This document shows, piece by piece, positions 40,831-50,787 of a stretch of DNA of 64,000 bases. The notes below the pieces were generated by a model, which was given only the letters and a program-made list of their open reading frames with translations, was not told where the DNA came from and searched no databases. The translations under genes were made by a program, and so were the position numbers. Source of the DNA: Nocardioides sp. (GTDB lineage Bacteria > Actinomycetota > Actinomycetes > Propionibacteriales > Nocardioidaceae); assembly GCA_037045645.1 (NCBI GenBank), contig JBAOIH010000004.1, forward strand, positions 488,061 through 552,060. Direction: 5' to 3'. Each line of letters starts with the position of its first letter. The stretch's first letter is position 1.

Positions 40831-42506
40831 AGCCGCGCGAGCGCCTCACGCAGCGGGTCGAGCCCCAGCGAGCCGAGATCGAGCGACTGTCGGTGGAACT
40901 CCTTGAGGTCGAAGGCATCGCCCTGGCGTGCCTTGGCCTCGTCGCGCGCTTGGAGCCAGATCCGTTCGCCGACCTTGTAAGACGGTGCCTGGCCGGGCCA
41001 GCCGAGATAGCGCTTGACCTCGAAGTCGATGAAGGCCGGATCCATCTGGCAGTGCTGGCCCATGAACTCGCGGCCAGCTTAGGCGTCCAGGTCTGGCCCG
41101 GGTGGAAGCCGAACGGGTTGTCCTCGGGGATCGTGAGCTTCCAGGTGCATGCCGATGTCCACGATCACGCGCGCCGCGCGGAAGGCCTGGCCGTCGAGCA
41201 TGCCGAGCTTGTCAGCCGGGTCGGCCAGATAGCCCAGGTCGTCCATCAGTCGCTCGGCATAGAGCGCCCAGCCTTCGCCGTGACCGCTGACCCAGCACAT
41301 CAAGCGCTGCCAGCGGTTGAGCAACTCGGCGCGATAGGTCGTCTGCGCGACCTGAAGGTGGTGCCCGGGTACGCCTTCGTGGAACACCGTGGTCACTTCA
41401 CGCCAGGGCGAGAACGACGTCACCGAGTCGGGCACCGACCACCACATCCGGCCCGGTCGACTGAAGTCCTCACTCGGGCCGGTGTAGTAGATGCCGCCGT
41501 CGTTGGTCGGCGCCAGCATGCATTCGATCCGCCGGATCGGCTCGGGGATGTCGAAGTGCGTGTCGGTCATGTCGACCAAGGTGCGCTCGGCCAACTCCTG
41601 CATCCACTCGCGGAACTCTTCCTTCGACGCGATCGAACGCGCCGGATCGGCATCCAGGAACGCGATCGCTTCCTTCACGTCTGCACCCGGCTTGATCTGG
41701 TCAGCGGTTGCCGCCATCTCGTCCTCAAGCCGCTTCAACTCCTGCCAGCCCCAGGCGTACGTCTCCTCCAGGTCGATCTCGGCGCCGAGGAAGTAGCGGC
41801 TCGCCAACGCGTAGTGCTCGCGGCCGACGGCCTCCTTGTCACGCCCTTGTGAGGAGAGTTCGTCGGAGAGGAAGCGGCCGAACTCGGCGAAGGCCGCGCT
41901 GGCTGCCTCGGCCGCAGGTCGTACGCGTGCCTTCGTCTCGTCGTCGGTCTCCAGTCGGTCGACCAGACCGAGGAAGAAGTCGCCGCCCTCGCCAGTCTGG
42001 CCGGTCCAGTTGCGTACCTGCTCGGCCACCTCGTCGTACTGCCGACGGGCACTGACGTTGCCCTTGGCTGCTTCCTCGCGCAGCGTGGTGACGTAGCCCG
42101 CCAACGCCTGCGGGATCGCTGCGAGCCGCGCCTCGATATTGGCGATCGCGCTGTCGCCGGTCATCGGCATCAGGTCGAAGATCGAACGCAGGTTGTGCGC
42201 CCACGAGGAGATCACCGACACCTCACAGCGTTCGTAGCCCGCGTCGTGCATCTCCAGACCGAGCCTGTTGCGCTCCAAGAAAGCGTCGCGCGCAACGGCC
42301 TCCCGGTCATCGACCGGAGTCGCCGCCTCGACTGCCGCGACGGCGTCGCGGACCAGTTGCGTACGCGCGTCGTGCCCGGCGGGCGAGAGGTCGGGCAGTT
42401 GGTCGTCGTACCCCTCGACGCCAAGGTACGTCGCCCCCACCGGGTCCAGCGCGCAATAGTCGTCCACGAAGCGGTTGCACAGGTCATCAATGGTCCGAGT
42501 GGTCAT
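40827..42506 (-). CDS. DUF885 family protein (putative peptidase), two compensating indels
   Basis: The reconstructed product has about 559 residues. DUF885 proteins look like M32-type zinc peptidases: the helical body ends in VTTVFHEGVPGHHLQVAQ, the HExxxxH-like zinc motif, then SGHGEGWALYAERLMDDLGYLADP. After GMHLE the frame slips (+1 near 41144), runs to a stop at 41079, and is restored by a -1 near 41085. The true path reads LTIPEDNPFGFHPGQTWTP and then GREFMGQHCQMDPAFIDFEVKRYLGWPGQA. The start ATG 42506 has TAGGGT six bases upstream. Confidence 0.8.
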
Positions 42507-42512
42507 GGTGCG

Positions 42513-42518
42513 ACCCTA
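42513..42518 (-). promoter_or_regulatory. -10 box, leaderless promoter of the DUF885 gene
   Basis: On the minus strand TAGGGT is followed by six bases and ATG 42506. Confidence 0.5.
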
Positions 42519-42530
42519 CGACCCAGGGAC

Positions 42531-42542
42531 TGACATTTGTCA
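42531..42542. promoter_or_regulatory. Palindrome TGACATTTGTCA, candidate response-regulator site
   Basis: TGACA-NN-TGTCA lies 81 bases before the ABC exporter start and 13 bases beyond the DUF885 -10 box. LuxR-type regulators bind such short palindromes, and one is encoded at the end of the same operon, so autoregulation is plausible. Confidence 0.4.
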
Positions 42543-42623
42543 TGGCCAGGTTGTGATCAGCCCACGCGAGGCGGTGACGTCTCGCACTGGGAAAGGTGCT
42601 GTGCATCGCGCAGAGTTCAGGTC

Positions 42624-43571
42624 ATGGCAACCAACGCAATCTCGGTCCGCAGTCTGACCCGCACTTATGGTGGTGGAGCTGCCGCATTCACCGCCGTACG
42701 CGACCTCAACCTCGAGGTTGTCCCCGGCACCATTCATGCCCTGCTCGGCGTCAACGGCGCGGGCAAGACCTCGACAATGGAAATCATCGAGGGGCTGGCT
42801 TCGGCGACCAGCGGCGAGGTGCGGGTACTGGGTCTGGACCCGATCGAAGACCGAGCAGCCGTACGCCGTCGCACCGGTGTGCTGCTGCAAAAGAGCGGGT
42901 TCATCGGCGACCTGACCGTGGCTGAGACGCTGGAAATGTGGGCGTCCACCGTGTCTCATCCGCGACCGTTGGACGAGTCCATGTCAATGCTCAACCTCAC
43001 GTCGCGTCGGGACGTGGCCGTGCGAAACCTTTCTGGCGGAGAGCAGCGACGACTCGACCTGGCCTGCACTTTGATGGGCGGGCCAGAGTTGGTGATGCTC
43101 GATGAGCCCACCACCGGACTCGACCCAGAGAGCCGCCGAGCCGTGTGGGATCTCATCTCGGCGTTGCGAGATCAGGGCCACACCGTGCTGCTGACCACGC
43201 ACTTCCTCGACGAGGCCGAAGCGCTGGCCGATCAGGTCTCGATCATGCGGGCCGGCGAGATCGTCGTGGAGGGCACGGTCTCGCAGATCGTGGCCGGCGA
43301 GCCCTCCACCATCACGTTTTCCACACTCGACGTGCAACTGCCCGCCCTGCAAGCAGAGGTCCACCGCGACCCCAGCCGTACGACCATCCGCACTGCCGAC
43401 CTGCAACCGGTGCTCACGACCTTGCTCACCTGGGCCGAACGTCAGGGCCTGACATTGGTAGATCTCAGCGTGAGCAGCCCCAGCTTGGAAGCGGTCTTCT
43501 TGCGGATTGCCCAGCAGGGAGCTCACCGGACCGCTCACCAGTCCGGCATCTTGGAAGGAGCCACCCGATGA
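42624..43571 (+). CDS. ABC exporter ATPase (daunorubicin-resistance type)
   Basis: The product has 315 residues: Walker A GVNGAGKTSTM, Q loop VLLQKSGFIGDLTV, signature NLSGGEQRRLDLACTLM, Walker B LVMLDEPTTGLDP and TTHFLDEAEALAD. It is the first gene of a four-gene operon (ATPase, permease, kinase, regulator), each joined by ATGA or GTGA overlaps. Such units export an antimicrobial or lipid and sense it. ATG 42624 is preferred to an earlier start at 42537. Confidence 0.87.
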   Translation: MATNAISVRSLTRTYGGGAAAFTAVRDLNLEVVPGTIHALLGVNGAGKTSTMEIIEGLASATSGEVRVLGLDPIEDRAAVRRRTGVLLQKSGFIGDLTVAETLEMWASTVSHPRPLDESMSMLNLTSRRDVAVRNLSGGEQRRLDLACTLMGGPELVMLDEPTTGLDPESRRAVWDLISALRDQGHTVLLTTHFLDEAEALADQVSIMRAGEIVVEGTVSQIVAGEPSTITFSTLDVQLPALQAEVHRDPSRTTIRTADLQPVLTTLLTWAERQGLTLVDLSVSSPSLEAVFLRIAQQGAHRTAHQSGILEGATR

Positions 43572-44347
43572 GCACTCTCGACCTTTCCGCCAGCGCGCGC
43601 CGCGTCCGCGGCCTGACTCTGACCAACACCAAAGTGCTGCTGCGCAACACTCTGGGCGTCACCTACGCCTTCCTGGTGCCGTTGAGCTGTCTGGGACTGC
43701 TCTTCATTCAGGATCCCGACGATGGCCCGGCTGCGGGGATGTCGGTCGTGTCAACGGTGCTGCTGATGGCTTTGCTGTTCCCGGTCTATTACAACGTCCT
43801 CTCGGCGGTGGTGACGCGCCGCGACGAGCTCGTGCTCAAGCGGCTGCGGACCGGCGAGGTGCGTGACGCCGAGATCTGGATCTCGCTGGCGCTGCCCGGT
43901 GTGGTGATCGCCCTCGTGATCGCGGTCCTCTCGCAGATCGTGACGCCGCTGCTCGGCTTCCGCGCCGCCGTGAATCCGCTGCTGGTGTTGGTCGGGATGC
44001 TCTTGGCCTGCACAGCCTTCGTCGCCCTTGCCTGGTGGACTGCGGCGTGGACCCGCAACGCAGAGGCAGCGCAGCTCACCAGCGCACCCGTGCTCCTGAT
44101 CGGCATGGCGGGCCTGATCCGCGCCGTGTTGCCTGAAAAGGCGCAGGACTATGTGTTGGCCCTGCCAGGTGCGGCTCTGGACAAGCTGGTGCAAACGGCC
44201 TGGTTTGGTCTCGATGCAGAGGGTTCGCGCCTCTCCTTCTCGGACACGTTTGCCGCTGCTGGCCCATCGCTGGGTGTGTTGCTCGCCTGGACCCTGGCGG
44301 CGACCTGGCTGGCGAAGCGGTCGATGCATTGGGAGCCGCGCCCGTGA
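43568..44347 (+). CDS. ABC-2 type permease
   Basis: The 259-residue membrane protein has six helices (for example VVSTVLLMALLFPVYYNVLSA and LVLVGMLLACTAFVALAWW). The cytoplasmic segment TRRDELVLKRLRTGEVRDAEI is the classic loop of ABC-2 drug exporters. It overlaps the ATPase stop as ATGA and the kinase start as GTGA. Confidence 0.85.
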   Translation: MSTLDLSASARRVRGLTLTNTKVLLRNTLGVTYAFLVPLSCLGLLFIQDPDDGPAAGMSVVSTVLLMALLFPVYYNVLSAVVTRRDELVLKRLRTGEVRDAEIWISLALPGVVIALVIAVLSQIVTPLLGFRAAVNPLLVLVGMLLACTAFVALAWWTAAWTRNAEAAQLTSAPVLLIGMAGLIRAVLPEKAQDYVLALPGAALDKLVQTAWFGLDAEGSRLSFSDTFAAAGPSLGVLLAWTLAATWLAKRSMHWEPRP

Positions 44348-45519
44348 GTGATCAGCCGGAGAAGTCGGGAAGGATGGACGCCGTGCCTTCCTTCCCGCTT
44401 CCCCAGCTGCGCTGGGCATCGCGCAGTCCAGCCGAGCGGGTGTGGCTCTACACGGCGGTTTCTCTCTATCTGGTCTACCTCTTCTTCATGGTCCTGCTCG
44501 GACTTGTCGTCGTCGGCACGCTGCGCTCCGATGCCGACCTCGCCATCGCCATCGGATTGGCTCTGGCGCTCTCGGCTGGGGGGTTGTGGTCGCTCGATGA
44601 CTTGATGCGTACGTCTGGGCGGGCGTGGCCGCGACTGCCCGCACTGATCCTTCTCGCAGTGGCGACGCTGGCGGCAGGCGCGTTCGTGGCGACACTGCCA
44701 CGCGACCCAGCGTTCAACATGGTGATGCTGGTGGTCTGCGCGTGGTCCTGGTGGGTCGGCGCCGTCGCGGACCGACGCGCATGGTGGGCTCTCGCCTCGG
44801 CCAGCGCGGCACTTGGCTGGTGGGCCAGTCAGCAGGCGGATCGCACGGCGTACGCGGTCGGTGTCTCAATGTTCTTGATGTTCACCGTCAGCAGCTCGGT
44901 GTGGCTGATGAACCTGGTGCGCGAGTTGGAGGACGCCCGCGCCACCGCAGCCGCGCTCGCCGTCGCGGAGGAGAGATTGCGCTTCTCACGTGACGTCCAC
45001 GATGTCATGGGCCGTCGCCTGTCCGAGATTGCCGTGCAGGCCGAACTCGCCACGGCGTACGTCACCCGTGGCGACCAACGGGCTGCAAGCTCGATCGCAG
45101 ACGTGCGAGCAACCGCGCATGCTGCTCTGCGGGAGGCACGGGAGTTGGCTCGTGGTTATCGTCCAGTCGACTTGGCCCAAGAACTCCAAGGTGCGCGCGC
45201 TCTGCTCCAATCCGCTGGCATCACCACAGACGTCGATGTGGTGGGGATGCCTAAGCAATGGGCTGAACCGGCCGCCCGCGTGGTGCGTGAATGCGTCACC
45301 AACGTGCTTCGACACTCGCGCGCCGGATGGGTAAGGATTGCGTACGCCGATGGGGTGCTGACCATCGAAAACGACGGCGCGGGGACTGCAGCCCGCAAAC
45401 CCAGCGGCAGCGGGTTGCGCGCCTTGCGCGACCTGGCGATCGAGCACGGTGGGACGCTGGAGACCACCCACGACGGCGACACTTTCACCGTCAAACTTCT
45501 GGTCGAGGAGGCTCGATGA
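44344..45519 (+). CDS. Membrane sensor histidine kinase (HisKA_3, DesK-like)
   Basis: The product has 391 residues. About five membrane helices occupy residues 30-190 with minimal loops. The phosphorylation site is RLRFSRDVHDVMGRRLSEIAVQ. The ATPase part has VVRECVTNVLRHSRA (N box) and SGLRALRDLAIEHGG (G box). It resembles DesK-type kinases that sense membrane state or bound antibiotic. GTG at 44344 overlaps the permease stop. Confidence 0.87.
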   Translation: MSDQPEKSGRMDAVPSFPLPQLRWASRSPAERVWLYTAVSLYLVYLFFMVLLGLVVVGTLRSDADLAIAIGLALALSAGGLWSLDDLMRTSGRAWPRLPALILLAVATLAAGAFVATLPRDPAFNMVMLVVCAWSWWVGAVADRRAWWALASASAALGWWASQQADRTAYAVGVSMFLMFTVSSSVWLMNLVRELEDARATAAALAVAEERLRFSRDVHDVMGRRLSEIAVQAELATAYVTRGDQRAASSIADVRATAHAALREARELARGYRPVDLAQELQGARALLQSAGITTDVDVVGMPKQWAEPAARVVRECVTNVLRHSRAGWVRIAYADGVLTIENDGAGTAARKPSGSGLRALRDLAIEHGGTLETTHDGDTFTVKLLVEEAR

Positions 45520-46121
45520 TCCGCGTGCTGCTCGTGGATGACGAAAACCTGATCCGTGGCGCGCTCGCGCAGATGCTCGATCTGGAGGACGACCTCGAGG
45601 TGGTTGCCCAGGCGGCTTCGGTGACCGACGGGTTGTCGCAGGCCCTGGACGTGCGGCCCGACGTCGCGGTGCTCGATCTGCAATTACCTGACGGCGACGG
45701 CATCAGTCTCGCCGAGCGGCTCGGGCGAGAATTGCCAAGTTGCCAATGCCTCATCGTGACCAGCCATGGTCGGCCGGGCTATCTCAAACGCGCGCTGGCC
45801 GTTGGGGTGAAGGGCTTCCTGCCCAAGACCACGTCGGCGGCGACGCTTTCGGAGGTCGTACGCAAGGTGCACGCCGGCGGACGGCACGTCGACCCCGATC
45901 TGGCCGCCGAGGCGATCGCTGCGGGGGACTCTCCGCTCACTCCACGCGAGGCCGATGCACTCGAAGCTGCCGCGGATGGTGCCCCGGTCGAGGAGATTGC
46001 GGCTCGAGTGCATCTCTCGGCCGGCACCGTGCGCAACTACCTTTCCAGCGCGGCTGCCAAGCTGGGAGCCGCCAACCGGCACGAGGCGGTCGCAACTGCT
46101 CGCCGGATGGGGTGGATCTGA
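45516..46121 (+). CDS. LuxR/NarL-family response regulator (DesR-like)
   Basis: The 201-residue protein has a receiver with VLLVDDEN, phospho-acceptor DVAVLDLQLP, TSHGR and FLPKTT, and a LuxR-type helix-turn-helix (LTPREADALEAAADGAPVEEIAARVHLSAGTVRNYL). The ending MGWI is typical of DesR-like regulators. It is encoded at the end of the exporter operon and probably binds the palindrome at 42531. Confidence 0.88.
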   Translation: MIRVLLVDDENLIRGALAQMLDLEDDLEVVAQAASVTDGLSQALDVRPDVAVLDLQLPDGDGISLAERLGRELPSCQCLIVTSHGRPGYLKRALAVGVKGFLPKTTSAATLSEVVRKVHAGGRHVDPDLAAEAIAAGDSPLTPREADALEAAADGAPVEEIAARVHLSAGTVRNYLSSAAAKLGAANRHEAVATARRMGWI

Positions 46122-46145
46122 GGCTGCGGGCTCGCCGGGGCCTGA

Positions 46146-46372
46146 TCAGCGACCGCGATGCTGCGGCATCCCGGAGGCTCGCAAGCCGCCCGGGCCGTGC
46201 GAGTAGTGCACCCGCGTCTGGCGGTAGGCCGCGCTCCAGGTGCTCGGCGTCTTCTTCGGGCTTTCGGCCGATCCCGAGCCGAGCGCGCTGACCACCGCCA
46301 CGATCGCGGCGATCTCTTCGTCGGTCGCGTTCGGGGTGATGATGCGGAGCCTCGGCTCCTCGGCTCCCTCGC

Positions 46373-46376
<4 letters not shown>
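46146..46376 (-). CDS. Acyl-CoA carboxylase epsilon subunit
   Basis: The 76-residue protein has the AccE pattern: PRLRIITPNATDEEIAAIVAVVSAL, then TWSAAYRQTR and the ending HGPGGLRASGMPQHRGR. Epsilon subunits bind the beta subunit and raise activity of actinobacterial acetyl/propionyl-CoA carboxylases. It overlaps the beta-subunit stop by ATGA, and is therefore co-translated. Confidence 0.85.
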
Positions 46377-47968
<1,592 letters not shown>

Positions 47969-48036
47969 TCGTGGCTCCTAGCGGTGGTGGCGTGGCCCGG
48001 CTCGCCTGCGCCGGACGCATAGGCCAATCTAGTCGT

Positions 48037-48828
48037 GTGACGAGGCCCGCGGTTCAGCGCCCACCCCTTGATGCGTCGCAGCTGGCGGGGGTGGCGTCGT
48101 ACGACGTGCGCATCTCGGCTCAGGACCCCTCCACCAACGCCACCGCAGCCGAGTTGGCACGCTCTGGAGAGCCCGCCGGTGTGGTCGTGGTCACCGAGCA
48201 TCAGACGGCCGGACGCGGCCGACTGGACCGGGTTTGGGAGACGCCCGCACGCTCCGCGCTGACCTTCTCGGTGATCTTGCGTCCCGACCTGCCGCCGGCG
48301 TCGTGGCCCTGGCTCCCGCTGCTCAGCGGGGTCGCCGTCGTGTCGGCCCTGCGCGAGTTCGGCGTACGCGCGTCACTGAAGTGGCCCAACGACGTCCTCC
48401 TGGGCGACCGCAAGGTAGCCGGGCTGCTCGCCGAACGTGTCGAGACCGACACCGGGCCGGCAGCAGTGCTCGGGATCGGGATCAACGTCTCGACCGCGGC
48501 CGAGGAACTGCCCGTCGAGACGGCCACCTCCCTCGCGCTGGCCGGACACGACCTCGACCGCACCACACTCCTGATCCGCATCCTGACGGCGATCGCGCAC
48601 GAGGCCGTACGCCTGCACGAGGGCCCCGAAGCGCTGGCGCGTGACTATCGCGAGCTGTGCCACACCCTCGGCAGACAGGTCCGGGTGGAACAGGCGGCCG
48701 GTCCGCTGGTCGGAGAGGCGATCGGCATCGACGACGACGGGGGTCTGATCGTGGCAGGCCCCGACGGACCGGTCACCGTGCATGCGGGGGACGTGGTGCA
48801 CGTACGTGCCCAAAGCCACACGCAGTGA
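48037..48828 (+). CDS. birA: Biotin--[acetyl-CoA-carboxylase] ligase
   Basis: The 263-residue ligase lacks the DNA-binding domain of BirA repressors. It has TEHQTAGRGRLDRVWETP (ATP/biotin loop), LKWPNDVLLGDRKVAGLLAE (catalytic lysine region) and VLGIGINVS. A C-terminal SH3-like part (GEAIGIDDDGGLIVAGPDG) closes it. It loads biotin on the carboxylase alpha chain, consistent with the divergent carboxylase genes. GTG 48037 is used; the longer frame would run across the intergenic promoter. Confidence 0.9.
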   Translation: MTRPAVQRPPLDASQLAGVASYDVRISAQDPSTNATAAELARSGEPAGVVVVTEHQTAGRGRLDRVWETPARSALTFSVILRPDLPPASWPWLPLLSGVAVVSALREFGVRASLKWPNDVLLGDRKVAGLLAERVETDTGPAAVLGIGINVSTAAEELPVETATSLALAGHDLDRTTLLIRILTAIAHEAVRLHEGPEALARDYRELCHTLGRQVRVEQAAGPLVGEAIGIDDDGGLIVAGPDGPVTVHAGDVVHVRAQSHTQ

Positions 48829-48840
48829 GAGGATCGTGTC

Positions 48841-49344
48841 GTGACCTTCCCAACGCGGCTCCTGAACGAGGGTGAGCACGTCGTCGTCCACACCCGCACC
48901 CACCCCAAGGCGCTGATCTTGCCGGTGTTCGGCGCAGTGGTCGTCGTGGCCCTGGCCATCCTGCTCGCCAGCGTGCTGCCCGAGGGGTTGTGGTGGGCCG
49001 CGGTGGCGGTTCTCGCCGGGGCGGCGGTGGTGTACGTCTTCGTGCTGCCTCTGATCCGTTGGCTGACCACGACCTACACCTTCACCAATCGTCGCTTCGT
49101 GAAGCGCTCGGGGTTCGTGGCCAAGGAAGGGCGCACCATCCCACTCAACCGGATCAGTGGGGTCGACTTCGAGATCGGCGTACTGGACCGGATGTTCGGT
49201 TGCGGGACGCTGGTCGTCTCCGACGCGAGCACCGACGGCCGGGTCGAACTCGACGACATCCCAGACGTGGAAGCCGTCCAGCTCAAGGTCTCCGAGCAAC
49301 TGCACCAACTCAGCGGAGGCGGTCGTGGGGACGATGGAGCCTGA
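48841..49344 (+). CDS. PH-domain (bPH2) membrane protein
   Basis: The product has 167 residues. Two helices (LILPVFGAVVVVALAILLASV and WWAAVAVLAGAAVVYVFVLPL) precede a bacterial PH domain with TTTYTFTNRRFVKRSGFVAKEGRTIPLNRI and the ending GRVELDDIPDVEAV. Proteins of this kind are small membrane anchors of unknown role. The gene overlaps the cyclase start by about ten bases, suggesting a functional pair. Confidence 0.82.
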   Translation: MTFPTRLLNEGEHVVVHTRTHPKALILPVFGAVVVVALAILLASVLPEGLWWAAVAVLAGAAVVYVFVLPLIRWLTTTYTFTNRRFVKRSGFVAKEGRTIPLNRISGVDFEIGVLDRMFGCGTLVVSDASTDGRVELDDIPDVEAVQLKVSEQLHQLSGGGRGDDGA

Positions 49345-50320
49345 GGAACGTTCGGGATCTGCCCGGCTCGAAGAGACGATCCTGCACGGCGAGGCCGTCT
49401 ATGACGCCGACCAGGTGTCGGCACAGACCGGGATCCCGCTCGACTTCGCCAAGCGGCTGTGGCGCGCGCTCGGCTTCCCCGAGCGCAACACCGAGATCGC
49501 CTTCAACGACGCCGACGTGGAGGCGCTGCGCTCGGTCGCACTGGGCGTCGATGTCGGCACCATCGACGCGGACCTCGCGGTCACCTTGACCCGTGCCCTC
49601 GGATCCACGATGGCGCGACTGGCGGACTGGCAGGTCGCGACGCTGATGTCGCGGCTGGAGGAGTTCGAGCGCACCGACCCCGCGGGAGAGAGCAGCCGTT
49701 GGGACGCCGCGTTGCAACTAGTGCAACGCCTCAACCCGCCCTTCGAGTTGTTGCTCGTCTACGCCTGGCGCCGACACCTGGCCGCCGCCGCGAGCCGGAT
49801 CGAGGCGTTGGCCGCCAACGAGGCCGACTTGCAGACCGTCGAGTTGTCCGTCGGCTTCGCCGACATCGTGGCCTACACCGAACTGTCGAACGAGCTCGGC
49901 GCGATCCGCACCGGTGAACTCGTCGAGTTGTTCGAGTCGCGTTGCCACGACGTGGTCGCATCGGCCGACGGCAGGTTGATCAAGAGCATCGGCGACTCGG
50001 TGCTGTTCGTGAACTCCGATCCGGTGCGTGCCATCGAGACCGCCGAGGGGATCATCTCCGTGATCGGCCGCGACGCGCGGATGCCGGACGTACGCGTCGG
50101 GGTAGCGTCCGGCGCTGTCGTGATGCGCCTGGGCGACGTCTTCGGTGCGCCGGTGAATCTGGCGGCTCGTCTCACCACGGTGGCCAGACGCAACCGATTG
50201 ATCATCGACGACGCCACGGCGGCCAAGCTGCCCGACGAACTTTTCGAGACCCGACGGCTCACCGAGCGTGCGGTGCGTGGCTTCGGGCTGGTCGAACCGG
50301 TGGTCGTACGCCGACGTTGA
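49334..50320 (+). CDS. Class III adenylate/guanylate cyclase-type protein
   Basis: The product has 328 residues. A helical N-terminal domain (about 1-150, with a helix-turn-helix-like AEQTGIPLDFAKRL stretch) precedes the cyclase homology domain: GFADIVAYTELSNELG (first metal aspartate), LIKSIGDSVLFV (second aspartate and the substrate lysine position), and VFGAPVNLAARLTTVARRN with transition-state Asn and Arg. All key residues appear present, so it may be active, making cAMP. No membrane segment. The start is ATG 49334 or GTG 49325. Confidence 0.8.
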   Translation: MEPEERSGSARLEETILHGEAVYDADQVSAQTGIPLDFAKRLWRALGFPERNTEIAFNDADVEALRSVALGVDVGTIDADLAVTLTRALGSTMARLADWQVATLMSRLEEFERTDPAGESSRWDAALQLVQRLNPPFELLLVYAWRRHLAAAASRIEALAANEADLQTVELSVGFADIVAYTELSNELGAIRTGELVELFESRCHDVVASADGRLIKSIGDSVLFVNSDPVRAIETAEGIISVIGRDARMPDVRVGVASGAVVMRLGDVFGAPVNLAARLTTVARRNRLIIDDATAAKLPDELFETRRLTERAVRGFGLVEPVVVRRR

Positions 50321-50372
50321 GCGACCCGAGGCGCGAAAACTGGGTGTAATTGGCAATCTGCACGGCACATTC

Positions 50373-50404
50373 GGGTTTTTTGGGTAAAGGAAAGATGAAA
50401 ACCC
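50373..50404 (+). repeat. Hairpin GGGTTTT/AAAACCC in an AT-richer intergenic stretch
   Basis: Seven-base arms at 50373-50379 and 50398-50404 flank an 18-base loop, in the gap between the cyclase and winged-helix genes. It could be a terminator or leader structure; weak evidence. Confidence 0.35.
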
Positions 50405-50427
50405 TCCCGGTGTCCCACGACCGCACT

Positions 50428-50433
50428 TAGTTT
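50428..50433 (+). promoter_or_regulatory. -10 box, leaderless promoter of the winged-helix gene
   Basis: TAGTTT is followed by six bases and ATG 50440. Confidence 0.5.
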
Positions 50434-50439
50434 AGATGA

Positions 50440-50760
50440 ATGCATTCCGTCCAGAGCGTCCGGCTTGATCCCGTGGCCCGACGCGTGTGGGTTGATGATG
50501 TGGAGGTGGCGTTCTCCCGCAAGGAGTTCGATCTCCTCGAAGCGTTGATCAGCCGCCCGGGGGCGGTGGTGACGAGGCGGACCTTGATGGCCGAGGTGTG
50601 GAATTCGGACTTCTACTCCAGTTCCAAGACCATCGACGTGCATCTGGGCTGGGTGCGACGCAAGATCGGCGACAATCCGCGCGACCCGCATCTGATCACG
50701 ACCCATCGCGGCGTCGGGCTGTGTTTCGAACCGGTCGACCCCCGCCGCCCGGCGGAGTGA
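50440..50760 (+). CDS. Stand-alone OmpR/PhoB-type winged-helix DNA-binding protein
   Basis: The 106-residue protein is only the output domain of an OmpR-type regulator: VRLDPVARRVWVDDVEVAFSRKEFDLLEALISRPG, the recognition-helix region SSKTIDVHLGWVRRKIGD and the wing DPHLITTHRGVGLCFEP. There is no receiver domain and no kinase nearby. The start is well fixed by its leaderless -10 box, so it is not a truncated response regulator in this sequence. The target is unknown. Confidence 0.85.
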   Translation: MHSVQSVRLDPVARRVWVDDVEVAFSRKEFDLLEALISRPGAVVTRRTLMAEVWNSDFYSSSKTIDVHLGWVRRKIGDNPRDPHLITTHRGVGLCFEPVDPRRPAE

Positions 50761-50774
50761 CCCAGCGCTCTCGC

Positions 50775-50780
50775 TAGCAT
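50775..50780 (+). promoter_or_regulatory. -10 box, leaderless promoter of purKE
   Basis: TAGCAT is followed by seven bases and GTG 50788. Confidence 0.5.
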
Positions 50781-50787
50781 CGCCTGC

